Positions 10,113 to 20,780 of a stretch of 64,000 nt of DNA are shown piece by piece (positions within the stretch are counted from its first letter, which is position 1; each line of letters starts with the position of its first letter). Where the stretch lies: NCBI GenBank assembly GCA_020746875.1, contig JAGTJL010000008.1, positions 2,666,001 through 2,730,000 on the forward strand. Reading direction: 5' to 3'. The notes under the pieces were generated by a model, which made no database searches, was not told where the DNA came from, and worked only from the letters and a program-made list of their open reading frames with translations. The translations under genes and the position numbers were made by a program. This DNA comes from Rhexocercosporidium sp. MPI-PUGE-AT-0058 (lineage: Eukaryota; Ascomycota; Leotiomycetes; Helotiales).

Positions 10113-11032
10113 ACATTTTCTTCGACGGTTGAAATCTGTTTGATATTGTTCGGAAAACCCGGTTATGATGTTGTTATCCCAACGGACAGAACGGGAAACT
10201 GTATCTGACGGAGAATTGACGGAATTAAGAAGACGTAAAATGTATAACAATATAGTCTCGTGTAATTGGAGAACAAAACAACATACTTTTCTCTGCTCGA
10301 AGATCTGAACCTGGAAATCCAAGTAAGATGGACCCCGAAACAAACGTGGTGTCTTCAAGGCGCGGCTGTGCAGGACAGGTCTTTCTATCTGAGAGCAATC
10401 CTCGGTCTCCTCTATCTCCGCAGCTCGGTCTAACGAAGCGGGATAGCAGACGTTTGAGAGTATGCTAAAAACTTTGCGACTTTGATGTTGAAGACTCATC
10501 GATAATCAACTCGCGGGAAAGAAGATAGCCAAGTTAGGACTTGGAACACCACTAATGCTGCGACATTTCCAGTAGCTGCAGGCGGAGACCATCATGATTT
10601 GAAGGGTAGGAAGTCCAGCAGAATGAGATATAATCATGGAAAGGGGGATTCCAATGATTACACTGAGCTAGTGAAGTCTTCCCGAAGAAAACAGGGATTA
10701 CTGAACCATTTTCTAGCGTTGGAGGCACTTAATAATACCAGCCAACGACCGGGTGCATTTCTGATGACCCCGCTTCGTGAACAAAGCCTCGAGTACAAGC
10801 CTTCTTGAATTATTGCTGATACGATTTATTTCTAGATTACTGATATGAGGGACACGTATCCCTGAATGACGTACTCAAAGTACCTGATGACATACCTTGC
10901 ACCAAAGCAGCCCCAACCCCAGCAGCGAGGTATATATTGAGCGCAAGATCGTTCTGCAATTTTTCTTTTTTAATTTATCTTGTAAGCGATCATTCAAGAT
11001 CTCATAAGTTTTAAATTCATCCCCTCGTCAAA
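10113..11032. other. intergenic; promoter of the reductase gene
   Basis: The long minus-strand frame 9912-10499 overlaps the oxidase remnant antisense and shows no domain, so I do not call it. The 3' end holds a TATA-like element and a pyrimidine-rich leader before the ATG at 11033. Confidence 0.4.
10931..10938 (+). promoter_or_regulatory. TATA-like box of the MDR reductase gene
   Basis: TATATATT about 95-100 nt upstream of the ATG at 11033, followed by a T-rich tract. The position is right for a fungal core promoter; function is inferred only. Confidence 0.35.
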
Positions 11033-12140
11033 ATGCAAAACGCACTTTTTGTCAAGGAAGTTGGAAAGCCGGTCAAAGCTGGTACTCGCGCGATTCCCAC
11101 TCCAGGTCCCAATGAAGTCCTGATAAAAGTCACCGCCACTCAACGTAGCTGTCTCCCCTTTATAATGAAAACAACATCACTTACGCAATATAGTTCTCCC
11201 TCATGACACATATGGGCGGGACTTCGGGCTGTTTATCAGTCAACATCTGCCGTTCGTGCTGGGGAGCAACATCGTTGGGATTGTCTCGAAACTCGGTCCA
11301 GATGTAACTCGATACGCTCTCGGGGACCACATCTACGGCCAAGGCGATCCAAAAGCTGTGGTACCCAACTCTTCAGGCCTCCAACAGTATGCGATTCTTC
11401 GACTAGATCTGTCAGCTTTGGTTCCAGCAGGATTCACGGATGATCAGATGGCCACCCTCCCAATCAACGCTGGGACGTCTTTCGCGGCTCTCTTCCATCC
11501 AGAATGGCTCAACTTTCCACCTCCGTTCTCTGCTAAAACTAAGACTTTTGATTACTCGAAAGAGAAACTCGTAATTTTAGGTGCAGGAACACAATGTGGT
11601 AAACTAGCAATTCAATTCGCCAAGATTGCTGGAATAGGGACAATCATTGCGGTTGCATCAATTGGTAGGGAAGCTGAGTTGAAAGATCTTGGTGCAACAC
11701 ATGTCATTGATCGACATTCAAATAACGTCGTTGCGGAAGTACAGAAAGCTTCAGGAGGGGCGGAGGGAATAACTCATGTGTACGACTGCGCGAGCTGGAC
11801 CTACGAGTTAGTGGCAGACCTGGTGGCAACCGAGAAGCGAAGCCGGATCGCCATATTACATCACAGCAAAACTGTGCAAACCGATTTGAACAGCAGAGGC
11901 AAGAAATTGGCCATAGTAGCGACCGTTGTTGGGAGCCAAGCGAACTTCCACGGCGAAGAAAACAGGATGTACTGGGAGAGCCTGGGGTCGTGGGTGCAGG
12001 AAGGGAAAGTTAGAATTCCGGAGTACAGAACCATCGAAGGTTTGGATGAAGCTAGAGTGAACGAGGCATTGGACAGCTATCGAGATGGCAGACCTGTTGT
12101 TCAAGCAATTGTTCATCCTGACGGCGTGGTAGCGAAGTAA
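11033..12140 (+). CDS. medium-chain reductase (zinc-independent alcohol dehydrogenase/enoyl reductase-like)
   Basis: NAD(P)H-dependent MDR-superfamily oxidoreductase, 352 residues; the substrate is unknown. Exons 11033-11144 and 11194-12140 with a 49-nt intron (GTAGCT...TAG); the junction gives TATQLLPHDTYGRDFG. N-terminal GroES-like domain: PGPNEVLIKVTATQ, LPFVLGSNIVGIV, YALGDHIYGQG. Rossmann domain: KLVILGAGTQCGKLAIQFAKIAGIGTIIAVA, with the nucleotide-binding glycine motif GAGTQCG, and GATHVIDRH. The C-terminal KVRIPEYRTIEGL and RPVVQAIVHP fit the fungal trans-acting enoyl reductase-like and toxD-like group. Structural and catalytic zinc Cys clusters are absent, as in zinc-free members. Standing alone here, it is probably a detoxification or general quinone/enone reductase, but that is inference. 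Confidence 0.88.
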
Positions 12141-12680
12141 ACATAGCTAGCGAGGACTAGGCGAGGACAGCATGCTTTACTCGAAGTCAATGCCAAATCG
12201 AACTTGACGCCACAAAACCAGATCTGAGATCAAGAAGAACATTTCTTTTAACTTTGCAGTTCCATCCTTAAAAGTGCGAGATCCTTTAGCCTCCAAAGGA
12301 AGGGGCGTACATCAGTGGCGAGGGACAGTCTCTACACCGACAATCTGGTCGACGGAAGCTACAAGATTCTGTTGTCGGACTGTCGTAAATCCGTCTTCAA
12401 GATTACCATAGACATCAAGCAAGAAATGAAGAGGTCTTACATATGTTTGGTAATCCGTGATATGGGAAGAGTTGTTGCGCCGCAAATAGCCTAGCGTGAA
12501 CTTGCAGAACAGGGCTGTAAGCGAGCCGAGGCTGAGCCTGAAGGACCCTGACGAATCTTGACTCAGCGGTCCATAATCAGTAGTTCCAAGGCTGTAGTTT
12601 CTCATCCATAAGTCATGAAGTTTCCCTAGTACTTTAGAACATTCCTTTCCCTTCGTCACGCACTCCTATAAAATGTTCAA
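12141..12680. other. intergenic, promoter of the pirin gene
   Basis: A 115-codon minus-strand frame (12312-12659) fills most of it but has no domain, no signal sequence and no neighbouring exon; I treat it as chance. No RNA gene seen. Confidence 0.4.
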
Positions 12681-14486
12681 TTGCTCTCAATGAAGGTTCT
12701 CCTGTTGTTCTTTTCTATCGCAATCGCATTCCTCTCGGTCGCATTCAAAGATTCAATCGCCACAACAATCGACTTCCTCAAGACCGGGTACGCGAACATT
12801 AACACAACCTCTTTCAAAGGCCTCCCACTTATTCCACCTCGCGCAATCTACGGAGCTCCCAAATCAGCAAATATGACGGTTACACGAGCGATCCGCAAGG
12901 CATTCCTTGCCATCGAGCAGTCAGAGGGCGCTGGAGCCCGCGTGCGTCGCTCGATCGGAACCCCTCAACTACGAAACTTCTCCCCCTTCCTTATGCTCGA
13001 TCATTTCACCATCAAACCAGGAGCAGGCTTTCCAGACCACCCTCATCGGGGCCAGGAAACTATAACCTACTTACTGGAAGGCGCCGTGGACCATGAGGAC
13101 TTCGCCGGAAACGCTGGTACAATCGAGGCCGGAGATCTACAATTCATGACGGCAGGAAAAGGGATAATGCACGCCGAAATGCCCAGACAGAATCCAGATG
13201 GCTCTGCAAACATCGGAATGCAGTTATGGGTTGATCTGCCGGAGAAGTTGAAGAAATGCGAGCCTCGATACCGCGATTTGAGAGCCTCAGAGATCCCGAA
13301 CATCGACATCGATGACGGAAAGGTACATATCAAGGTCATATCGGGACAAAGCCACGGTGTGGACAGTGTGAAGGAGCTTGCATATACACCTGTCTGGATT
13401 ATGGACATTGAAATTCAGCCCGGCGGAAAGATTACCCAGAGTTTGCCTGAAGGATGGAACGCTTTCGCCTATACCTTGAGCGGAAGTACATCCTTTGGAG
13501 TAGGCGCCGACAAGACCCTTGTGGGACAGTATCACAATGTCGTCTTTGAACAGAAAGGAGACCAAGTCTATGCTGAAGTTGACGAGGAAGCCAAGGAGAA
13601 TGGCCGTTTCTGTAAGTCATCCAAGTTTCTCGCTTGCAATTTTTACCCCTCTATCCCAGCATAACCCCGCCAAAAGAAGCCCCAAAAAAAAGACAAGTTT
13701 TTAGCAAGTCCAAGGGGGTTGTTGACAACAGAATCATTGTCTTTGACAGGATCTCCAGACATGTTCTTTTCGCGGCTTGCGGCAAGCAAAACGACAGGTC
13801 AAATTCAAGTGAAGGATCTGTTGTTACCTAATACAAAACATCCAATCACTTCCAGAGCCAAAAAACACATTCTGCGTTCGCCGGGAATCGAACCCGGGGC
13901 CCATCGACTACTGCATCCGGCTTTCGCTCGAATGTTTGGCAACGATGGATTTTACCACTAAACCACAAACGCTTGGCATTCTGCATTCTTGGAATGCTGC
14001 TTTCAATGCTTGTGGTGGAATGTCTTATTTGGCTTCACATACAGAGCGGGTGCGGGAAGGTTGTGCGAAATGTTGACCAATGAATCTCGAAAATTCTACC
14101 CGAAGTCGGCCTGGGCAATAGTCAGCATGCGAGGCTAGGCCTGAAGCGAGTTGGTTTTGGTGGTAGTTTTGTGCACAGGACAACTCGCTTCACCGGTCAC
14201 GAAATGGCTTAGCCTTGATACAGCACTTAGCTGGATCTGCATGACTCGGCAAACTTTCCTCTTCTTTTCTACGAATAACAATCTTTAATAGTACGATTAC
14301 TGACAAGTGTTCGCTATAGTCCTCGTTGCTGGCCTTCCGCTAGATCAGAAGGTCGTGCAGTATGGTCCCTTCGTACTCAACACACAAGAGGAGGTCTACC
14401 AAGCCTTGATGGACTTTCAAACACACTCAAATGGATTCGAACGAGCGAAGGGTTGGCAGAGTGAAATCGGAAAGAGCATGGTATGA
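12681..14486 (+). CDS. pirin family protein with N-terminal hydrophobic extension
   Basis: Cupin-fold, Fe(II)-binding pirin; relatives act as nuclear co-regulators or as quercetin 2,3-dioxygenases. Exon 1 is 12681-13611; exon 2 is 14320-14486 and starts right after GCTATAG, giving GRF|FLVAGLPLDQKVVQYGPFV and the conserved end NGFERAKGWQSEIGKSMV. Total 365 residues. The pirin core begins near residue 65 (MTVTRAIRKAFLAIEQSEG), with metal-binding motif FPDHPHRGQETITYLLEG, then GDLQFMTAGKGIMHAEMP and GMQLWVDLP. Ahead of it sits an unusual 64-residue extension with a signal-anchor-like helix (LLLFFSIAIAFLSVAF), which suggests membrane or organelle targeting. Met at 12690 or 12876 are alternative starts. 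The 708-nt intron is long for this genome and carries an antisense tRNA gene. Confidence 0.9.
13860..13865 (-). terminator. RNA polymerase III terminator
   Basis: Run of six T on the minus strand, 7 nt past the tRNA-Gly 3' end, as expected for Pol III termination. Confidence 0.75.
13873..13972 (-). tRNA. tRNA-Gly(GCC): tRNA-Gly (GCC) with a 29-nt intron
   Basis: The minus strand gives a 71-nt mature cloverleaf split by an intron. The acceptor stem GCGTTTG pairs with CGAACGC (one G-T pair), discriminator A. Box A is TGGTTTAGTGG and box B is GGTTCGATTCC. The anticodon stem CATCG/CGATG encloses TTGCCA, anticodon GCC, with the intron after position 37, the standard place in eukaryotic tRNAs. CCA is not encoded. 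The gene lies antisense inside the pirin intron. Confidence 0.93.
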
Positions 14487-14737
14487 GTGGGAGGATCATG
14501 GTTTATTTGTGGGGTTTAGGCCGGTTACAAACAGTTGTGACCTCGTCAGCGGAAGATATGATTCCAGGAAGAGCGAGCATTGGCTCGGAGCTTGAAGTTT
14601 GCTGTTATTGATAGACCCGTTATGAATTGAACTTTATTGAATGACAGTCCGCGATTTCCCACCCGACTACTCCAAAATTATAGGTACTTATATTGGCTTT
14701 TAAACCATGATCCTCCGAGAGTGCAGAAAAATTTAGT

Positions 14738-15406
14738 CTATTTTCTCCCGTTCCACTTCATTCGTTCAATCCCAACTCTCTTTCCTTTCACCCTAGTTTT
14801 ACCCTCATCCATCTCAACGGAACCAGGAACAGCACAATCAAAAGTAAAGCCACACTTCTCAAAAACTCTCCTACTCCCCCAATTATGATCCAGGTACGAT
14901 CTTGTCAAGCGGTGGATGTTCATATACGGGACGCAAACTTTCTCTAAGACACATTCCAAGACAGCGGGCATAATACCACGACCATGGCATGGTGGAGAGA
15001 GATAAACTTACGACTATCAGTGGCTAACATGCTAGAAATGGAAACGCTTACATCCAATCCCCCATTCAATATTTGGATCTCCAGCCTCAAGCGCATCATT
15101 TGCATATCTCATCTTCTGTTTTTCATCTCGGCCAAATATCATGATAAACCCAGCCCTTCTGATGCTGATCTCCCCAAGGAAAGTCTCAGCCCCAGTCTTC
15201 TCACCAACTTCCCGAATGACCGGGAAAGGTATTCCCTTGCTCATCCACTTACTATTTTTCCATCCTTGCTGTTGTGCGTCTCTGTTTCTCTCATTGTCCA
15301 TTGCCTTCCATTCTTCAATAGCCTCGTCCACGGCTTTCGAATGGATTGGAAACCATGAATCCCAATCTGCTTGTGTGTATGGAATTGGCAAGCCCACTAG
15401 ATTCAT
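14738..15406 (-). CDS. GNAT-family N-acetyltransferase (start uncertain)
   Basis: Acetyl-CoA-dependent acetyltransferase of the RimJ/RimL-like group; the substrate is unknown. Exons 15406-15052 and 15006-14738, intron 15051-15007 (GTAAGC...GTAAG), 207 residues from Met 15406. Motifs: GLPIPYTQADWDSWFP, GEISIRRAGF, then across the junction EWGIG|FYLSPPCHGRGIMP, which supplies the acetyl-CoA pyrophosphate loop, and NIHRLTRSYLDHNWGSRRVFEKCGF. The family-like frame extends upstream as VPHPNANLILTSPRNSDGP, so the true start is probably further 5'. The in-frame ATG at 15529 is followed by TGA at codon 6 (15514-15512). Either a short intron ending near 15497 removes that stop, or the 5' end is damaged and translation starts at 15406. 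Confidence 0.8.
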
Positions 15407-15529
15407 GTAGGCAGACGGGTTGTTCTGAATTTCGGTTACGAAGGGGCCATCACTGTTTCGTGGGGAGGTGAGTATTAGATTTGCGTTCGGATGGGGGACT
15501 TGAAGGAGTCGTCAGCTAGTGTTCTCCAT

Positions 15530-16764
15530 TCTTGTAACTCGGGGCTAGCACCGGAACAGGTTGAAATGCTTCTTCAATTTCCAAAGAACAAATGAGCAGC
15601 TTTGACATGTGCTGAACGGAAGCAGTGACTTTATCTGTATGGACAAATTGTTGAAGGAAAACTTCGAAATTGCGAATGTTGGTGCCTAGAGAAGGGCGGG
15701 GGGAGGATCTACCTCAGGCTCCAGGATAGGTTGAAGAGTGCAAGCAATTGCTGGCCGCTTTACAATAACTCTTGAAAGGTGAACACACTGTACTGTACTG
15801 TACATAAATTAATTATTGAGCAGATCAAGAGATACAATTCAGTAATACCACTCCGGAACAGCGGCCCGTCTATGCTCGATCAGATGAAGATTATACCTCT
15901 AGCACGGTTAAACGTCGGGCCATTCGGGTTAACATTCGGCGAAATTCAACAGGGCATGGGAAACAAGGCGAACTGAGGTGAATGTGAGGATCCAGTCGTC
16001 GGTCCTTGGGGACCCGTAGTATGCGAAATCCGAGTTTCCTCAGATCGATGCCCTTCAAATCATCCGAGTACGTTAAGTAATGATTGTTGTGATGGGCGGT
16101 GGTTTTCTCAACATTCCCACTAAGCGAGAAACTGCTGGTACCGGAGAAGGGGTTGTCATCAACCACTCACTGTACATTTCTGTGATCTTATCAACGTTAG
16201 TACTATCCGGGATTCCGCGAAACAAAAAATATTCATTTAAATATATCTCCCTACATAAGTATCTATCTCCAACTTCATGTGACGATTGCGCCGAATCCTC
16301 TTGACTACTTGGCGATTTGTTTATGGTCGACTTCAGAGTTTACTGGAGCTGGCATTCAACCCACATTGCATGCAATCACTTTCAAGTAACAGTTCCGACC
16401 CAAACGAATCTCCAAATTTGCTGATATACTTTCAGACTATCTTCGGCCAAAAGTCAACGTCAGCAGAGGGCGGGGTTGAGTGGCCAGTCCCACAACTAAC
16501 GACAAGTTCTCGCGCGAGTCCGGAGAAAATGCGGGTATCTTAGATCCACAGTTCGACCAGCATCCCACTTTCTCCTAGGCCACGCCACTTGGGAACTTTA
16601 TAAAGTCGTGCTGTTTCTGATATGCTAAAAGCCCTGTATTCGTACGTACTGTGAATTGAGACCGGTCTCAGAAGCACGTTGAGCAGGAACAAGACATTAC
16701 CAAAAGTCATTGTTTCAAATTATTGTTTTGCACAACTTTTTAGTTTTTAATTTTCGCCTTCATC
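15530..16764. other. intergenic between divergent GNAT and PhyH genes
   Basis: 1.2 kb without a supported gene. A 91-codon minus-strand frame (15891-16166) has no domain. Short pieces of AT-rich sequence around 16220-16265 look like ordinary spacer. Confidence 0.4.
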
Positions 16765-17831
16765 ATGGCTCCAATTGCACTTTCTAGTCTTTCGTCCCCT
16801 GCTACAGAGGTTCCTCCAATCGTGGAGAAGTCGTAAGTCTTCTTTGACCCAGGCTTGTAACACAAAACTAACACACGCAAACCAGGTTCAAACCGCAAAA
16901 CAGCACATGGCTTTCTGATTTGCAGAAGGATGGCTACGTGGTCGTTAGAAATGTCATACCACGCGAGCGAGCAATTGCTTACCAACAAAAAGCCTTCGAC
17001 TGGATTAGTACTCTCCGCCCAGGTTTTGATGTCAACAATCCCGACACATGGATCAAGAAGAACCTTCCTTTCGTGAGCGAAATCCACACATTCTACACCT
17101 ACGGCATTGCACATGAAAAGTTCATGTGGAATGCTCGTATGGAGCCGGGTGTCTTGAAGGTTTTCGAGGAGCTGTGGGGGACTTCGGAATTGCTGGCTAG
17201 CTTTGATGCTCTGAATGTAACTTTCCCGAATCGCAAGGATATCGCCAGGAGACCTGCATGGGAGCATATCGATCAGTCTCCCTTGAGACGAGGATTGCAG
17301 TGCGTGCAAGGTATCATCAGTCTATCACATGCTGGCCCGGAGGATGGTGGCTTGATGTGCTACCCAGGCTCACACTTGTTAAGCGATGAGTTCTTTGATA
17401 CACAGACTGACAAGACGGCCTGGAGGAAGAACGACTTCTATGGTTTCACCAAGACCCAACTTGAATGGTTCACAGCAAAGGGTCTGAAGCCGTTGAAAGT
17501 GTGCGCCGAGCCGGGAGATTTGATTCTTTGGGATAGCAGGACAATCCATTATGGCGCTGAGCCGACCGAAGCGAGCAACACGATTCGTACCATTATTTAT
17601 GCTGCATACACACCTGCGAAGTGGGCTACAAAGGAAGCACTGGAGGTCAAGGCTGATATCTTCAAGCACTTCCTTGGGACTACCCATTGGCCGCATGAGA
17701 ACTTGGTGAAGAGAAACGCACAGAGTATGCTGGAGGATGGGACCAGGGACCCCAAGGATAGGGATGAGCCCTTTGAGTTGCCTAAGATGACGCCAGATTT
17801 ATTGAAGCTGGCTGGTGCTAAGTCTTATTAG
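16765..17831 (+). CDS. phytanoyl-CoA dioxygenase (PhyH) family protein
   Basis: Non-heme Fe(II)/2-oxoglutarate dioxygenase of the PhyH type, 337 residues; fungal members hydroxylate diverse small molecules. Exons 16765-16832 and 16886-17831 with a 53-nt intron (GTAAGT...CCAG). After a short leader come LQKDGYVVVRNVIPRERA and AFDWISTLRPGFDVNN. The iron site is AWEHIDQSP (HxD), GLQCVQGIISLSHAGPEDGG is the typical core, and the distal His lies in WDSRTIHYGAEP. The 2OG-binding Arg follows in NTIRTIIYAAYTP. All ligands are present, so activity is likely. It is followed by a convergent FAD monooxygenase; a joint pathway is possible but nothing in the sequence proves it. Confidence 0.9.
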
Positions 17832-18345
17832 ATGTCAATAGTGATTTGAAAATCAATATACATTTGTTGGGTTCATTCGAGAGAGAAGTAGGTTTTGACA
17901 TTATCTGAATAGTATTCCCTGTTCTGATTTCCCCGGTTATGGCCTTCCTCCCACCAATCACGATGAACTCCCGAAAGGGAGGCAAACTTGTTCGAACAGT
18001 ATGCAGTAGCTCTTGGGGAGTCTTGTAAAGGATGCCAGAAAATGCAGTGCATGCTAGCTTCGTCCGCTGAAATGTAGCGATGAGCTCTCACTACCACAAA
18101 ATAAAGTGTTGCTTAATTTTTGCTTCTTAGCCAAATTTTTTACTCTTTGATGTTGGGAACAAAAACTCAGAGCTGCCACGTATGGAAATTTTCTCTCGAG
18201 TCAACTATCTAAACATTTGTGCCATGACGCATGTCCAGCACCTAGTACGGCTTCTTCCTCCCCAATTATTCTTTCCCTCATTAATCCCCGCACTCTTATC
18301 CTTGACCTCCACTTTGGCGCCTTTTTTCTGGCTCTTTCTCTTCTA
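17832..18345. other. convergent 3' intergenic region
   Basis: Lies between two gene ends. AT-rich in its middle; no gene, RNA or repeat seen. Confidence 0.5.
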
Positions 18346-19696
18346 CTACGTCGCTTCCGCTTGAGGATGGTCTCCAAACTGAGCTGTTGTGCCAATCTGC
18401 ACACCCAACTCCTGCACCCAAGCTGCCCACTCCAAGACTTTCCCTTCCCACTCTCCAAGGCTCATCTCTCCACTTCCAAACACTTTCTTTAGCATCAAAG
18501 CATGCATAGCAGCCTGTGATGTACCGGCCGTAGTATGCGTCCTGAGTCCCGCCAATGCATCACCCACCAACAATACCTTCCCACCCATGAACACCGCTTT
18601 AGTTGCAATATTGTCAGTAATAGCTTGGATGAATGGCTGTTCTACCTTTTGGAAGAGTTCCGCTACCGGGGGAGGAAGAATTGATGAGGCGATGAAATTT
18701 TGACGTGAGCGAATTTCTGGGCGGATCTGGCCGATTCCTAGGGAGAAAGTATGGACTTTTCCGGAGGTAGAAGTAAGGATTTCTAGAAGTTCGAGGGGAG
18801 TGTAGTTACTGTGCCAAGCGATGTTGAACAGACGCTCTCCTGCCTCAATGGATCCGTTCAGTCCCGGAATTTTGTATCTGCGTAGTTTCAGCTTGCTGCA
18901 TCAAATGACAAGGGAGCGATGCTTACAAAACGACATGACCCCCTTTATAGAAGTAAAAGGTCGCCTTGTCTCCGAAAATGTCTTTCGTCTCTTGCGAAAG
19001 CAAGTCTTCTCTGACCGTTCCTCTCCAGACAACATAGCCAGCATATGTTCTTTCAATTTCAGGCAAGAAAAGCTTCCTGACGGGTGAGCTTGGCCCGTCC
19101 GCACCGATCACAAGGTTGGCCTCCAAAGAAGACTTCTTGCCAGAAGCATCCTCATAACGAACTTTAACCAAATCAGATCCCGAATCTTCGATATCAAGGA
19201 ACCGTATTCCAGCCAAATACTCCACTTTCCCATCGTCGTCTTCCTTCTTCGCAGCCGCCACATAACCCTTCTCGTACCCACCGTCGAAATTAGCTCTCAG
19301 AGTCGTATAGAGTGCATCCCAGCTTGTCGTCGCAAGCGATACTGATCCACTCATGGTAGCTTTGACACTCCCATCTCTTTTTAAGAACTGTACACCGGAG
19401 GGGAGGTCAATATAATAGCGAGATCCTGTCCTATCGTATGTTTCGAAGAATTCTAGGATAGGATATCCCGATAAGGTGAGATTCTTGAATGACTCGAAAA
19501 CTGAAGGGACAATTGTTGAGATTGAGATCCCAGCACCTTGGTCGATGAGGATGTCGGATGGTGTTCGTTCGAGGATTGTGACATCGTGTCCGAGGCGTTG
19601 AAGAACGATGCCAGTGAAGAGTCCACCAAGTGAGCCGCCCACGATGACGATCTTTTTGGAATGTGGATTGGCCATACTGGGTATCGAGGTGTCCAA
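18346..19696 (-). CDS. FAD-dependent monooxygenase, 2,6-dihydroxypyridine hydroxylase-like
   Basis: Class A flavin monooxygenase (aromatic hydroxylase type), 433 residues. Exons 19696-18927 and 18877-18346; the 49-nt intron (GTAAGC...CGCAG) joins GGHVVL to YKIPGLNGS. FAD-binding Rossmann motif at the N-terminus: KKIVIVGGSLGGLFTGIVL...VTILER. The second FAD/NADPH motif is NLVIGADGPSSPVRK. The third is VLLVGDALAGLRTHTTAGTSQAAMHA; the run of His/Thr and absence of the usual P in the GD motif resembles the dihydroxypyridine hydroxylase branch. No signal peptide. Met at 19675 is an alternative start. The substrate is probably a hydroxylated N-heterocycle or phenol, by family only. Confidence 0.88.
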
Positions 19697-20780
19697 GATT
19701 CTGAGTGAATGCTGAATAAGAACTCTGAAAACGTAAACTCGATGCGTGTGTCACGCTCCAATACTAGACTCCAAAGGAACTGAATTACGCTGGCTAGTCC
19801 GCACTCTGTACACGACAAACTTTGGAAATAAAGTTCGGCGGTGTAGAAATTGACTTTCGGAAAAGACACACGTGGGGACGAGCAATGGGAAAACATGCTC
19901 CGATTTTTGCCTCGCCCTAGAAATTGCCGCGAAACGTTTGGATTCCTTGACTGTACGATGGAGCGACGAGTATCTAGAACTGCTTGAAGATTTTAGTTGC
20001 TATTGGCTGAGAGAATTATCTAACGTTAAGAGATAATTAAAAGGAAAACGTAGAAGTCTCTGAGGGTTCATTCGGGAATAACGTCCTAGTATAGATGTCT
20101 CATGGAGCAGTTTATTCATCAACACCGATTGTTCTTGGACCATCAAGGGGCGACGAAGACGGCAAATCAACCTCTCTCTCAAACTTCAAACAACCTTGAA
20201 GGGGTATTAGGGAGAACAAGAAACAGAGGAGGGTAGATGCATAATAATCAAGGGCAGGGAGGAGTCTAGCCACTAACTTGAGGTTGCAAAACGGCTCAAC
20301 AGCGATCTGCAACACAACATAGAAGGCTTCGTTTCAGCCTCTGAGACTCGCTACTAAACGGGCTGGACACTGGAAAACGGGTGTAGATATCGCGATGTGC
20401 AACAAAAAAGACATTGCTGGGAATGGGAATGCGGGGAGGCAGCCACTTGGAGTGATGCCAGCTACCGAGCCAGAGCGTACTACCCAGTTCCCAAATTTGG
20501 AAATAAGCGATAGTGTCGACAACACAACCCTTTGTACTTATCACACCGATTATCTGGAAGGCTCATTATTGATAGGGAAAATGAAGAGAAAGAAACATCT
20601 ATCCTTTTCGGTCTTGAGAAAATCTCGAGTCGTTGGTGCGAGATACAATGTCTCGAAGGGCGAAGCGGAGAGCTAGATCGGTTTGGGGAAGGTCCAGCGG
20701 CCGCAAATACTTCCTCTGTCTCTCAACATCAACTCAGTACAAGAACCGTACCCATGTGCAGAAAGTTAATATTAATCACA
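19697..20780. other. intergenic between divergent FAD monooxygenase and YdcF-like genes
   Basis: 1.1 kb holding both promoters. The plus frame of the next gene is open upstream to 20532, but the residues before the Met at 20781 look non-coding. No other feature seen. Confidence 0.4.

Noticed and set aside
9912..10499. 195-codon minus-strand open frame
   Set aside because: Antisense to the FAD oxidase remnant; no domain, no targeting signal, no splice partner.
12312..12659. 115-codon minus-strand frame in the pirin promoter region
   Set aside because: No domain or conservation cue; fits chance in a short intergenic gap.
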